A DNA stretch of 64,000 bases, from NCBI GenBank assembly GCA_036898135.1, contig CM072513.1:79479463-79543462 (forward strand). Reading direction: 5' to 3'. Under the pieces are notes generated by a model, which was given only the letters and a program-made list of their open reading frames with translations, was not told where the DNA came from and ran no database searches. This document shows, piece after piece, positions 1-23,985 of the stretch. The position numbers and the translations under genes are program-made. Origin of the DNA: Oncomelania hupensis (Eukaryota > Mollusca > Gastropoda > Littorinimorpha > Pomatiopsidae). How positions within the stretch are numbered: position 1 is the first letter of the stretch; each line of letters starts with the position of its first letter.

Positions 1-646
1 CTTAGTCAGTAATGACCAAGCTGTGTATGGATTGGATGTATCTGTTGCTTGGGATAGAATAGATTAACTACAAATACAACAAAAAATTTTTTACAGGCAC
101 TTACATTTTGTAGTACATAGCCTTTCGGGCCAGATGTGCAACAGCATTTTTTTGAGTTTTCATCTGTAGAACACATACCCACATTAAATATGTACTTTAA
201 TATATTACAGTTAGCAAGTTACATACATCTCTTTCACACAGTATAGTTCTACTTCTAAAGACTAGGCTGACCGTTAAAAACCTTCCAGCTTTTTAATCAA
301 TGTCCCAGTTTCTCAAGAGCAGCTTTAAAATTTCAGTTTATTTTGCAGTTGCTCAGGGAATTAAAATGAAAATGACAATCAATCAAAAGTCATATCCAAG
401 AAGCTATCATTGATCAAACTCCAGTTCCAACTGTCATCTCTTTAGGTGATACCTGACTTTCACACAAACTTTTGTCTCAGAAGACCAATCAAAATACAAT
501 TTTGAATCCACAATGAAACTTCCTTATTCACAGGTATACTGTACAAGTTTTAAGATTGTTGTTGTTTTTTTTTGTAAAGATGCAATCAACTTTTCAAGCT
601 TGTTCAAGGAGTAACACTGAACTAAGCATGTGTTACAGGAACATGG
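1..646. other. AT-rich non-coding stretch
   Basis: I see no open frame of useful length and no splice-flanked exon on either strand. It lies downstream (minus sense) of the two recognised exons of the 1673-2384 gene, so it is intron or 3' region of that gene. Confidence 0.4.
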
Positions 647-657
647 AAGTTATTTTT
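647..657. repeat. Target-site duplication, left copy
   Basis: aagttattttt, identical to 1534-1544; together they bracket the LINE fragment at 658-1533. Confidence 0.85.
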
Positions 658-1533
658 CCTATCCTATCCTATCCTGTCCCATAACCCGAAGGTCGTAGGG
701 GCACCACAGATGATCGCTTAACCAGCATACTCCATCTTTCTCTGTCCTCAGCAGCCCTCATGGCTTCGCTCAGTGTCAAACCAGTCCATTCTCGAATGTT
801 GTCCTCCCACCTCTTTTTCGGTCTCCCCCTTCTTCTACCTCCTTGCACTGTGCCTTGCAGAATGGTCTTTGCAAGGCCTGGTGATCTGGTGACGTGGCCA
901 TACCATCGGAGTTTCCGTTTCTTCACCACTGTGAGCAGGTCATCGTGTTGTCCAATGGCTTGTGTGATGGTCTGTCGGACTTCAACGTTGGTGATGTGTT
1001 GGGTATAGGAAATGCACAGAAGTCTTCTGTAGCACCTCATCTCCATGCTTTGTATTCTTCGTTGGAGATCTGCTGTGAGGGTCCATGCTTCGCAAGCATA
1101 TAGGAAGATGGAGATGACCAGAGATCGCAGCAGTCTTACTTTGGAATGTAGACTGATGGTTCTGTCTTTCCAAATGGGCTTCAACCTTGTCAGGGCAGCA
1201 GTTGTTTGTGCGATCCTGGAGAGGACTTCCTGCCGAGACCCATTGTCTGACACAATGGCTCCTAAATATTTGAAGCTGTGCACTGTGTTGAGGGATTGGC
1301 CTTGTACTTTGATGTCCGTGTTGATGCCATTGGTGTTGTTGGTCATCATTTTGGTCTTCTCTGCACTTATTTCCATTCCATAAGCTCTGGAGGTGGTGTC
1401 AAGCCTCTGTACAAGCTGTTCAAGTTCTTGTTCCTCTCCAGCCAATCCATCAATATCATCCGCAAAACGAAGATTGGAGATTGCTCTGCCCCCTATGCTG
1501 ACTGTGCCTTCGTGATCTGCAAGAGCATCTGAC
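658..1533 (-). mobile_element. 5'-truncated RTE-like LINE, 3' end, with target duplications
   Basis: An 876-bp minus-strand insertion made of the C-terminal part of a non-LTR reverse transcriptase, a short 3' end and a (GGATA)n tail (plus-strand CCTAT repeats, 658-676). It is flanked by perfect 11-bp direct repeats aagttattttt at 647-657 and 1534-1544, the signature of target-primed insertion. The same 3' end recurs at 1862-1920 and near 7138-7195, so one family is present three times. The open frame's apparent start codon lies in flanking DNA beyond 1533 and is not part of the element. Clade assignment (RTE-like) rests on recognised protein style only. Confidence 0.88.
669..1533 (-). pseudogene. 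Reverse transcriptase C-terminal fragment (LINE)
   Basis: The reading frame contains the RT active-site motif FADD, followed by thumb-like sequence and the C-terminal RRWYGH-like and GRPKKRW stretches found at the end of many animal LINE polyproteins. The endonuclease and the first two thirds of RT are missing. The frame is open throughout, so the copy is young, but it cannot encode a working enzyme alone. Confidence 0.85.
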
Positions 1534-1544
1534 AAGTTATTTTT
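1534..1544. repeat. Target-site duplication, right copy
   Basis: aagttattttt, identical to 647-657. Confidence 0.85.
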
Positions 1545-1672
1545 GTCTGGCATAAAATGATAAAGGCACCAGTCATAATCATATTCATCATCTTCACCAC
1601 TATCACAACATTTTCAATGCCACTGTCATCAATTTATCTGTTGTTATATCAAAGAGAATTAATTCAGCTTAC

Positions 1673-1718
1673 CGTGATGCACTGTGAGTAGATGCTGAGC
1701 AGTGTTTCTGGGGCAACC
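1673..1718 (-). CDS. Exon 2 of unidentified minus-strand gene
   Basis: A 46-nt block between a tttttag acceptor and a gtaagc donor on the minus strand. Joined to the exon at 2194-2384 it completes a split Arg codon and continues in frame as VAPETLLSIYSQCIT, leaving in phase 0. No family was recognised. Confidence 0.6.
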
Positions 1719-1861
1719 CTAAAAACAAAATACAGCCCATCACGGCATCAGTTTATAAGATATTACATTTAGAGTCACATTGTCACACATAAGTCATTAT
1801 CAGGAATTAACTATTTTATACTAAATTTTGAACTAATGAAGCCATAATTTTGTTTTTTCTA

Positions 1862-1920
1862 CTGGTTAAATGATCATCTGTGGTGCCCCTAAAACCTCCG
1901 AGTTACTGGATAGGATAGGA
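1862..1920 (+). mobile_element. 59-bp 3' stub of the RTE-like LINE
   Basis: Starts at ctggttaaatgatcatctg and ends in ggataggatagga. It matches the last ~59 bp of the LINE copies at 658-1533 (reverse) and 3955-7200. It lies in intron 1 of the unidentified minus-strand gene. Very strong 5' truncation is the simplest explanation. Confidence 0.8.
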
Positions 1921-2193
1921 CTTTAGACTACATAAGACATAATATTGCATTGCCATTATCTGATTATGTTTGACTAAAATCTGTTCACGCACATAAAACA
2001 TTATTCATCATGGCAGTAAACTGAAAATTTCAATTCTGGAAGTATGGCTAACTGTTTTTAAATGAAGCTAATATTTTGATAATAATATTAATAGCAATAA
2101 ACTAAGTTTACCCTAAACTTAGTAATACATTAATCACTTCTTCACTAGTAAATGAAATACTCATTATATCTCAATACAATATAACTTATATAC

Positions 2194-2384
2194 CTTGGGC
2201 AATATTTGCTGCCCTTTTCGTAAAGTTCTGTCCGCAATTTGCACTGCGGAATCCACATCAACATTTTCCTGTATTCGCTCCCGGAGATCACTAAGTCGTA
2301 GTCCAATCTGTTCCGTTCTGGTTCTTTATCTTTGGTCCTTTCACAGTTAATTGAAGCTCCCTGCGAGGCAGCGCCGGTTGCCAT
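2194..2384 (-). CDS. Exon 1 (start codon) of unidentified minus-strand gene
   Basis: The minus-strand frame begins at ATG 2384-2382 (MATGAASQG...) and runs 63 codons plus 2 nt to a donor CAAG|GTATATAAG at 2193. It contains a basic/acidic start followed by a segment with ISGSEYRKML and YEKGSKYCP. The next exon (1673-1718) joins in phase. The gene is head-to-head with the plus-strand gene starting at 2879, typical of a shared promoter. Later exons were not found inside the window. I do not recognise the product. The uninterrupted frame with correct splice phases makes a true gene more likely than chance. Confidence 0.6.
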
Positions 2385-2878
2385 CTTATTTCTTCTTTCG
2401 TCACGATTTTCTAATAAAAATAGTGATATCGTACTCTTTCACGTCTGTAAGTATGCTAAACCAAAAGACGGTTTGCTAAAGCCAAGCATACGTTCTCTGG
2501 CTACGAGGCGGCCCAAATCAAAACACGTCTTTCTACACAGTGCAACATATTTCCCGGGAGCGGAAGCGGAAACCAAGACGTTTCTTTTTTAACAATGGTC
2601 CAAATAGGAATAACATTTTTAATTTTGTTTAATGAAAGAAACTGGAAGAATATTAAGCGTAATTGGGGCATGTAGTTTAAAAATACCATAAAAATTGTCT
2701 TCAATGGGCTAACAAATGCTGTGGAAGTAAAGGTTTTTCATTCCCATGTGGCGCACGTTTTTAAATGGCTTAGTTGCAATTGTGGGAATTTTGATTTCCG
2801 GAGATCGATGGACGCGTACGTTCTAATTCTAACACAAATAAACAATGTTTTCGTATGGTAGGATAAACAAATGTCGTA
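2385..2878. promoter_or_regulatory. Probable bidirectional promoter between divergent genes
   Basis: The 494 bp separating the start codons of two divergent genes (minus at 2384, plus at 2879). It must hold both 5' UTRs and promoters. I see no clear TATA box; an in-frame TAA lies 15 nt upstream of the plus-strand ATG. The promoter role is inferred from geometry only. Confidence 0.45.
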
Positions 2879-17911
<15,033 letters not shown>

Positions 17912-17916
<5 letters not shown>

Positions 17917-17923
17917 AAATAAA
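17912..17923 (+). terminator. Candidate ETAA1 poly(A) signals overlapping the stop
   Basis: AATAAA at 17912-17917 overlaps the TAA stop and a second AATAAA is at 17918-17923; a GT-rich stretch (tgtatgtgtgttg) follows near 17946. If used, the 3' UTR would be only a few tens of bases. A longer 3' UTR cannot be excluded. Confidence 0.45.
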
Positions 17924-18585
17924 AAATACACATAAAAATTATTTGTATGTGTGTTGCATAAGTTAGCTGGTCTGCAATATGTACAGAAGTTTTACTTTTT
18001 TGATTTTGAGCTTGTGCACAGATTACACTTTGTATCCTTGAACAAATCATGTGAACATTTTGAGCTGAAAATGAAATATTTGCTTTATCATGATACAGTG
18101 TATGTATTTGATTGTACTTCCTTCACGGTTCGCATTAATTTCTTGTAGACAGTAGATCTACACAAAATAATGTTCATGAGAAAAGACTATTATTTTTATT
18201 TCAACTTTGCAAGCCTGAACAGTACTAGTATGACCTATGGGTATAGGTGGTTACAGTAACGGAATTTTGGCTTTTTGGGTACATGTTTTGGCAGGCACAG
18301 TGTGGGAACAAAGTATAGTTCTGATGTCAAGTCTACTCACAGACAGTAGTATATATGCTACAACAACAAAGTTCAGCCAGAGCTTTTGGAACCCACAAGC
18401 ACCCATGTATGACCTCTTGTTGTGATTTTGTGAATTCATTTTAATGCAATGAGATTTGTTTTGTTTTCAAATATTTACTGCAACAGGTGGAATATCTGTT
18501 TTTCTTCATTGTTCTTTCTGTTTATATTGTAGTATCCTACCCCCCTCCCCCCATCCCTCTCCCCACTCCCACCATTCTTCCTCCC
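17924..18585. other. Intergenic or 3'-flank DNA
   Basis: AT-rich with a C/T-rich tract (~18540-18590). No gene recognised. Confidence 0.4.
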
Positions 18586-18589
18586 CACT

Positions 18590-19161
18590 TGTTGGGGTGC
18601 CAGGATTTTCTGCATAAATAGTATCCCCACTTTGTGGAAATTCAGTGCTTTAAATTACCACTGTTTATGTCATTCTCATATGTTCTTTCTCATTTCTATT
18701 CTGTTCTATCAATCTACTATACTATCTTCTTTTTCGCTAGACCAGTCACCTACCTCTTTTCTTGAAAACTCTTCAGAACAAAACTCCTCATTTGTGTATG
18801 AGGTCTGTTGTGTCAGCTTGGGAATATTGGATGCTTTCTGCCAAATGGTCACTAGGGCTTCCTATGATATTATTATTTAGCAATGTAGGCATTTTATATG
18901 TATGTATTTTGTTGATATTTTATAATGATGTTTGTATTCTATTTTGTTTTTGTAAATGGGGGTTTGATAAATTAGAGTATAGCCTCAGCGTCCCCTGAGT
19001 GGGATGCCTTCACTGTAAAGTGACCGGTTAGTGGGGAGTGTCTTCAGTGTTACCACTGGGGTTGTTTCAGCAGATCTTTTATGCGGATCAGCCAAGTTGT
19101 GGTCTTGATTTTGTGGTCCTGATTCTGCTCTTTGCAGTCCGCTAGACCCTGTAAGCAATGA
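18590..19161 (+). repeat. 0.58-kb dispersed repeat, copy 1
   Basis: Begins gttggggtgccagg, carries cataaatagtatccccact, a block with gaggtctgttg and ggtcactagggcttcc, and ends gaccctgtaagcaatgaata. Further copies: 21470-22043, 22108-22690, 30878-31470 (plus) and 34650-35265 (minus). Short shared open frames are by-products of the repeat. Confidence 0.75.
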
Positions 19162-19190
19162 ATAACTAACTAAGTAGCTTTGAGGACAAT

Positions 19191-19640
19191 ACTTGCAATG
19201 ACGTCATTCTTAATGTCCTTTCATTATTAAGTTTACTTATTGTTGGGTCTGATTTGCATGGAATTTTCCTATGAAATTTTTTTTAAAAATTCACCATAGC
19301 TGTAGATTACTTGCAATTACGTCATTCTTAATGTCCTTTAATTATTAAGTTTACTTATTTATTGGGTCTGATTTGCATGGAATTTTCCTATGAAATTTTT
19401 TTTTAAAAATTCACCATAGCTGTAGATTAATTCTTTACAGTTTGGGAATCTCGTCCAACGGGTTTTTAAAAGAATTAATGTTGGTGTTGTTGAGCCTTCT
19501 ATAACGTCCTTTCTGGGTCACGTTTACTTATTGGATGTGCTTTGCAATTTTCCTATGATTGTTAAAAATGTATTCATGACATAGCCATATGATAGAATAA
19601 TACTTGAAATTTTGGAATCTCGTCCAACTGATTTTTAAAG
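19191..19640 (+). repeat. Tandem duplication, ~120-bp unit, two close and one diverged copy
   Basis: acttgcaatgacgtcattct opens a 118-bp unit at 19191-19308 that repeats almost exactly at 19309-19432, through tcaccatagctgtagatt. A more diverged relative runs from ~19490 to 19640. Each close copy carries a TGACGTCA or TTACGTCA site. Confidence 0.8.
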
Positions 19641-20178
19641 GAACCACTGGACATTGGGCAGTTTTTTTTGGTTAACGCAATCTAAAAGACATTTGAGCAG
19701 AAATAATAAACAAGCTCTTCATTGGTGCAAGCACAAGCATTGGAAAATTACCTTGAAATTCGGGAAAGAGTTTGACTGTAGCAAGTTGCTTTGCAGCGAG
19801 TGGCTTACTCCCGTTGTTTTGTATGCAAGTACTCATAAAGCAACGTTGGGAAAAATAGGACGTTCAGAGCCTGCGCATTAAGAAATCTTAGGCTACAATC
19901 GAAAGGGAGATAAGTCCACAATGTTGGCGGCCATGACGTACTAGCAGAAATGTATCTATTTTTCCAACTTGTCACGTGACAGATTGCTTGTTTTCGCCTT
20001 GTGCAATGGAACTCATTGCCTATTTTCGGGTGTACCTGCTTGCACTGGCGAGTACTTTTGTATTACTGGAGTTATTGATTGGGATTACCTGTGTTTGATT
20101 GTTTGTTTGCTTGCTTGGTTACATGTATAGTTGTGGCAGAGTCAGTTTTATGTATAGGTTTGCGTGTGTGAGTGTTTA
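19641..20178. other. Non-coding stretch
   Basis: Contains cgaaagggagataag near 19900; nothing else recognised. Confidence 0.35.
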
Positions 20179-20182
20179 TTAA

Positions 20183-20844
20183 CTCTTTCCCTGCCAATCG
20201 ACGATATATCGTCGATCTGAGCCGCCATGTTTGTGCCAATCGACGATATATCGTCGATTTCAGTATTCCGTTTCGTTCCGGTTTTTTGCGCAGTCCAATC
20301 CAAGTTTTATTTTAACCAAAGAGAGATAACTCTTTCTAATTTCGTTCTCGATCGACACGCGCGTTGTTTCTTCAAATTGATTCGTTTTTAGAGTGTTTTT
20401 TGTGCGTTTTACTAAGCATTGTGATGGGCACAATCGACAGTGTGTCAAACTCTGCTAATAATCAATATAATTTCAAACTGTAAAGTGTATTTTGATCCTA
20501 AATAAATTTTCTTTCTGGTGTGTGAAGCTGATTCAGTGATTGGAATTATTCCTCCAGATTTTTTTTTATCACTGTGGTATGTAGAAATATTTTTATTTTA
20601 TATTATCATTTCAAAAAATCAACATGCTTTCAAAACACATATTTCAATAACATAATCAAATTAACATTTTTGTGTTTTTTTTTCCTATTCTTCACTCTTT
20701 TACCTTTATTTTGATATGAAATATGTCTATTTAACAACTATTATTGAAAGAACAGTAGCTTAAATGCCTAAGGTACTGAACTTTCTTTCCGGTGCCAGAG
20801 AAATGTCTGGCACAAACGTGGAAACATGCCTGGCAGGGAAAAAG
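20183..20844. mobile_element. piggyBac-like MITE
   Basis: 662 bp bounded by TTAA at 20179-20182 and 20845-20848. Terminal inverted repeats CTCTTTCCCTGCCA and CTTTTTCCCTGCCA (13 of 14 match). Just inside the left end the palindrome atcgacgatatatcgtcgat occurs twice (~20197 and ~20238). The right side has another inverted pair (tgccaga...tctggca). TTAA targets with CCTGCC-type ends are the piggyBac hallmark. There is no transposase frame, so it is non-autonomous. Confidence 0.85.
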
Positions 20845-20848
20845 TTAA

Positions 20849-21469
20849 TATATGCTTATGCATTTGAAAGAAGAGAGACAAGAAGTATAGAATGAATGAA
20901 TGGTTCTATATTATGTCGGCATGGGAAGTAAGCATGCATGGTAGAAAGAGAGTTTATAGAGTTATTTCCCTTACTTATTATAATAATTATTTCACATGCG
21001 CCGATTTTGCGCATTGGATTTGGATGCATTTTTGAGTTCCCTAGTTTTGTCACTAGTTTTTTGAATGTAGATATAAAAAGACATATGGTGTAATACTACT
21101 GTGTGCATCGATCGGTTTCTTTGTTAGAATACTTTGCAGCTTCTCATCATACTGATGAGGTAGGGAATATGATTTGTTGTACATTATTAATGCTATTTAT
21201 TATTGTATTAAATTATTTGTAATATAATTATTTTCTTTGCGTAGTTATTACTTTCAGTTAGAAATATTCAACCAATATGGTAGTGATATTTTCATTCACT
21301 GCTACGTAATTATGGCTGTGACCGAAATGTTTAGACTTGGATGATAGATATGCTGATCATCTAGTTTTCCTTATGTTTATTATTTGATTTTAATGTTTTT
21401 ATATTTTGATATGAATAATTTGTAAGTTGACTGTATGATGGTTTTTCTTGTTTATTTCTAGATAATTTA
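20849..21469. other. AT-rich intergenic DNA
   Basis: No open frame, repeat or RNA gene recognised. Confidence 0.4.
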
Positions 21470-22043
21470 TAGTGTTCCCCCTGTGTTAGTTCCAGGGGTT
21501 TCATTATAAATAGAATCCCCACTTTCTGGAAATTTAGTGCTTTAAATTCCCACTGTCGCTGTCTTTCTCCTTTGTTCTTTCTCATTCCTACTCTGTTTTA
21601 TCAATCTACTATACTATCTTTTTGTTCGCTAGACCAGTCACCTACAATTTTTCTTGTAAACTCATAGGGACAAAACCCTTCATTTGTTTTTGAGGTCTGT
21701 TGGATCAGCTTGGGAATATTGGACGCTTTCTGCCAAATGGTCACTGGGGCTTTCTATGATGTTATTATTTGACAATGTAGGCATTTTGTATGTATATGTT
21801 TTGTTTATATTTTGTTTTTGTAAATGGGGGTTTCATAAATTAGAGTATAGCCTCAGCGTCCCCTGCGTGAGATGTCTTTATTGTAAAATGACCGGCTGGT
21901 GGATTGCCTTCAGTGTTACCACTAGGGTTGTTTCGGCAGATCTTTTATGCGAATTAGGGGCGAGTTCTCTTTCAGTGAAGTTGTGGTCCTGATTTGGCTG
22001 TTTGCAGTCCGCTGGACCCTGTAAGCAATGAATAACTAACTAG
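21470..22043 (+). repeat. 0.58-kb dispersed repeat, copy 2
   Basis: Same family as 18590-19161; ends gaccctgtaagcaatgaata at about 22014-22035. Confidence 0.75.
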
Positions 22044-22107
22044 CATTTATAGTGTTATTATTTTGTTCAGTTTATTATATTATTTATTGATTGTTGATCA
22101 TCCTTAG

Positions 22108-22690
22108 ACCCCCGTTGGGGTGCCGGGGGTTTCAGTATAAATAGTATCCCCACTTTCTGGAAATTTAGTGCTTTAAATTCCCACTGTCGCTGTCTTTCTC
22201 ATTTGCTCTTTCTCATTCCTGCTCTGTTCTATCAATCTGCTATACTATCATCTTCTTCGCTAGCCCAGTCTCCTACCTTTTTTCTTGAAAACTCTTCCGG
22301 TATAAAACTCCTTATTTGTGTATGAGGTCTGTTGGATCAGCTTGGGAATATTGGACGCTTTCTGCCAGGTGGTCACTAGGGCTTCCTATGATGTTATTAT
22401 TTAGCAATGTAGGCATTTTATATGTATGTGTTTTGTTGATAATTTATAATGATGTTTGTATTCTATTTTGTTTTTGTAAACGGGGGTTCGATAAGTTGGG
22501 GTGAAGCCTCAGCCGTCCCCTGCGTGGTATGTCTTTATTGTAAAGTGACTGGCTGGTGGAGAGCTTTCGGTTTTACCACTAGGGTTGTTTCAGCAGATCT
22601 TTTATGCGGATCGGGGGTTGTCCGGTCCTGATTTGGCTCGGAAGAGTCCGCTGGACCTAAAGCAATAATAATGTAATGTAAGGTAATGAT
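22108..22690 (+). repeat. 0.58-kb dispersed repeat, copy 3
   Basis: Same family, with gttggggtgccgggggtttc at its start and a degraded 3' end (acctaaagcaataataatg). Separated from copy 2 by only ~65 bp. Confidence 0.75.
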
Positions 22691-23152
22691 CATCCTTAGC
22701 GTTCATTCAGTTTGACTGAAAGACGTTTATATTTTGTAAAGCCTATGATCATTAGTAGTTTTGTTAATATCTATTATAAAAACCCGAAATGCATACACCT
22801 TGTTTGCATATGCAGTTGTAGCAAGTAAGCGTAATTTTTAGATTGTTTTATTTCATTTAGCTTGTACTATTTTTTTTGTTTGATTGTTGGATAGTTTTTG
22901 TTAATGGGAGGTTGAATTAATAGAGAATGGCGTATAAACCATCACCACCAGCTTGATGTCGTTTGTTTTGTTCGTCCAACTTCCTTTGCCCTTTCCTTCC
23001 CTGCTTCCTCCCTTACCTGACCTGCCACTCCATGCACCCACACCCATGAGGGAAATTCTTTCACACCCAAGCCTTCAAACATAGTGATTGTATAAACATG
23101 CTTGAAAGGTAATTTGGCCCTAAACGATCAAGATCTGTAGAGACACTGCTTT
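22691..23152. other. Intergenic DNA before the LTR element
   Basis: No coding signal; ends at the 5-bp target gaact (23153-23157). Confidence 0.4.
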
Positions 23153-23157
23153 GAACT
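23153..23157. repeat. 5-bp target-site duplication, left
   Basis: gaact, repeated at 29767-29771; brackets the LTR retrotransposon. Confidence 0.85.
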
Positions 23158-23801
23158 TGTTACGTTGAAACGTGAACGAAAGTATGTCGGAAGCGCGCAC
23201 AATAGATCTAATCGTTTCGTTTTGCAAAGTATTCAATAATGGTGTTTATTTACCTTTGATTTGAGTTTGCATTGTTGTTAGGAGAGACTTTGTATAACGT
23301 TGATAATTTGCGTTAGTCGATATTATTTGAGAATCTTCTGGATATGCGTGTTTACTCTTGATAGAAACTTCCCGATACATGTCGAAGCAAGAGGTCGTTC
23401 TGGAAGATATAAAAATATGTATTGACGTAAGTCAGTGATGACGATCTTTAATTCTGATTGGTTGGTTGTAATGCGTCATTTTCTAGAACGAGCTGTCGTC
23501 ATCTCGAAGGAGAGGAAAAATTATTTATTCGATGCTCCGTGTGTTGTTGAGAAAGTAAAGTTGTTGATAGTGAAACTGAGAGTTGCTGTGAAAGTTGTTG
23601 AGTTGAATTGAGAATTGTATGCAGTTGTTGATGTGTGCTGAATAAAAGTGGAAAACTTCATACGTCGACTTTGTGACTTGTACGCTGTTTGGACGGGCTG
23701 TGTGAATAAACGAATCTGAGTTACACAACTATCAGGAATTCAAGCATCGGGGCTGAATCAGATACTGATAGAAAATACCAACATCGAACTTGAGTGTAAC
23801 A
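23158..23801 (+). repeat. 5' LTR
   Basis: Begins TGTTACGTTG, ends GAGTGTAACA (TGTTAC/GTAACA inverted ends). Contains a TATA-like tataaaaat at ~23408-23416 and AATAAA at 23641-23646 and 23705-23710. Small open frames inside the LTR are not genes. Confidence 0.93.
23395..23500 (+). promoter_or_regulatory. LTR promoter region with CRE-like and TTCnnGAA motifs
   Basis: TTCTGGAA, then tataaaaat, TGACGTAAGTCA, tgatgacg and TTCTAGAA within ~100 bp. The diverged LTR at 5117-5734 keeps the TGACGTAAGTCAGTGATGACG segment (~5374), suggesting selection on this block. Factor binding is inferred. Confidence 0.45.
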
Positions 23802-23822
23802 TTTTGGGGGTCAAGCCGCGAT
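23802..23822 (+). other. Putative primer-binding site
   Basis: ttttgggggtcaagccgcg directly follows the 5' LTR, the position of a tRNA primer site; TGGGGGTC is PBS-like. I could not assign the tRNA. Confidence 0.5.
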
Positions 23823-23985
23823 TCACGCCATAGCCAAGGGTTCAACTGCTACAACAAGCGAGTCAACGTTACGAGAGGCAGTCATCGAGGGTAGCCGCCA
23901 ACGAGTTGCGTCGAGAGGGGCCAACATACTGGGACTACATCCGATAGGTTCGGGTTGACTGCAAGGGCGTGTAGTCGCTGAAGAG

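Noticed and set aside
23525..23728. 67-codon minus-strand frames inside both LTRs
   Set aside because: Identical only because the LTRs are; no recognisable protein and they overlap LTR signals.
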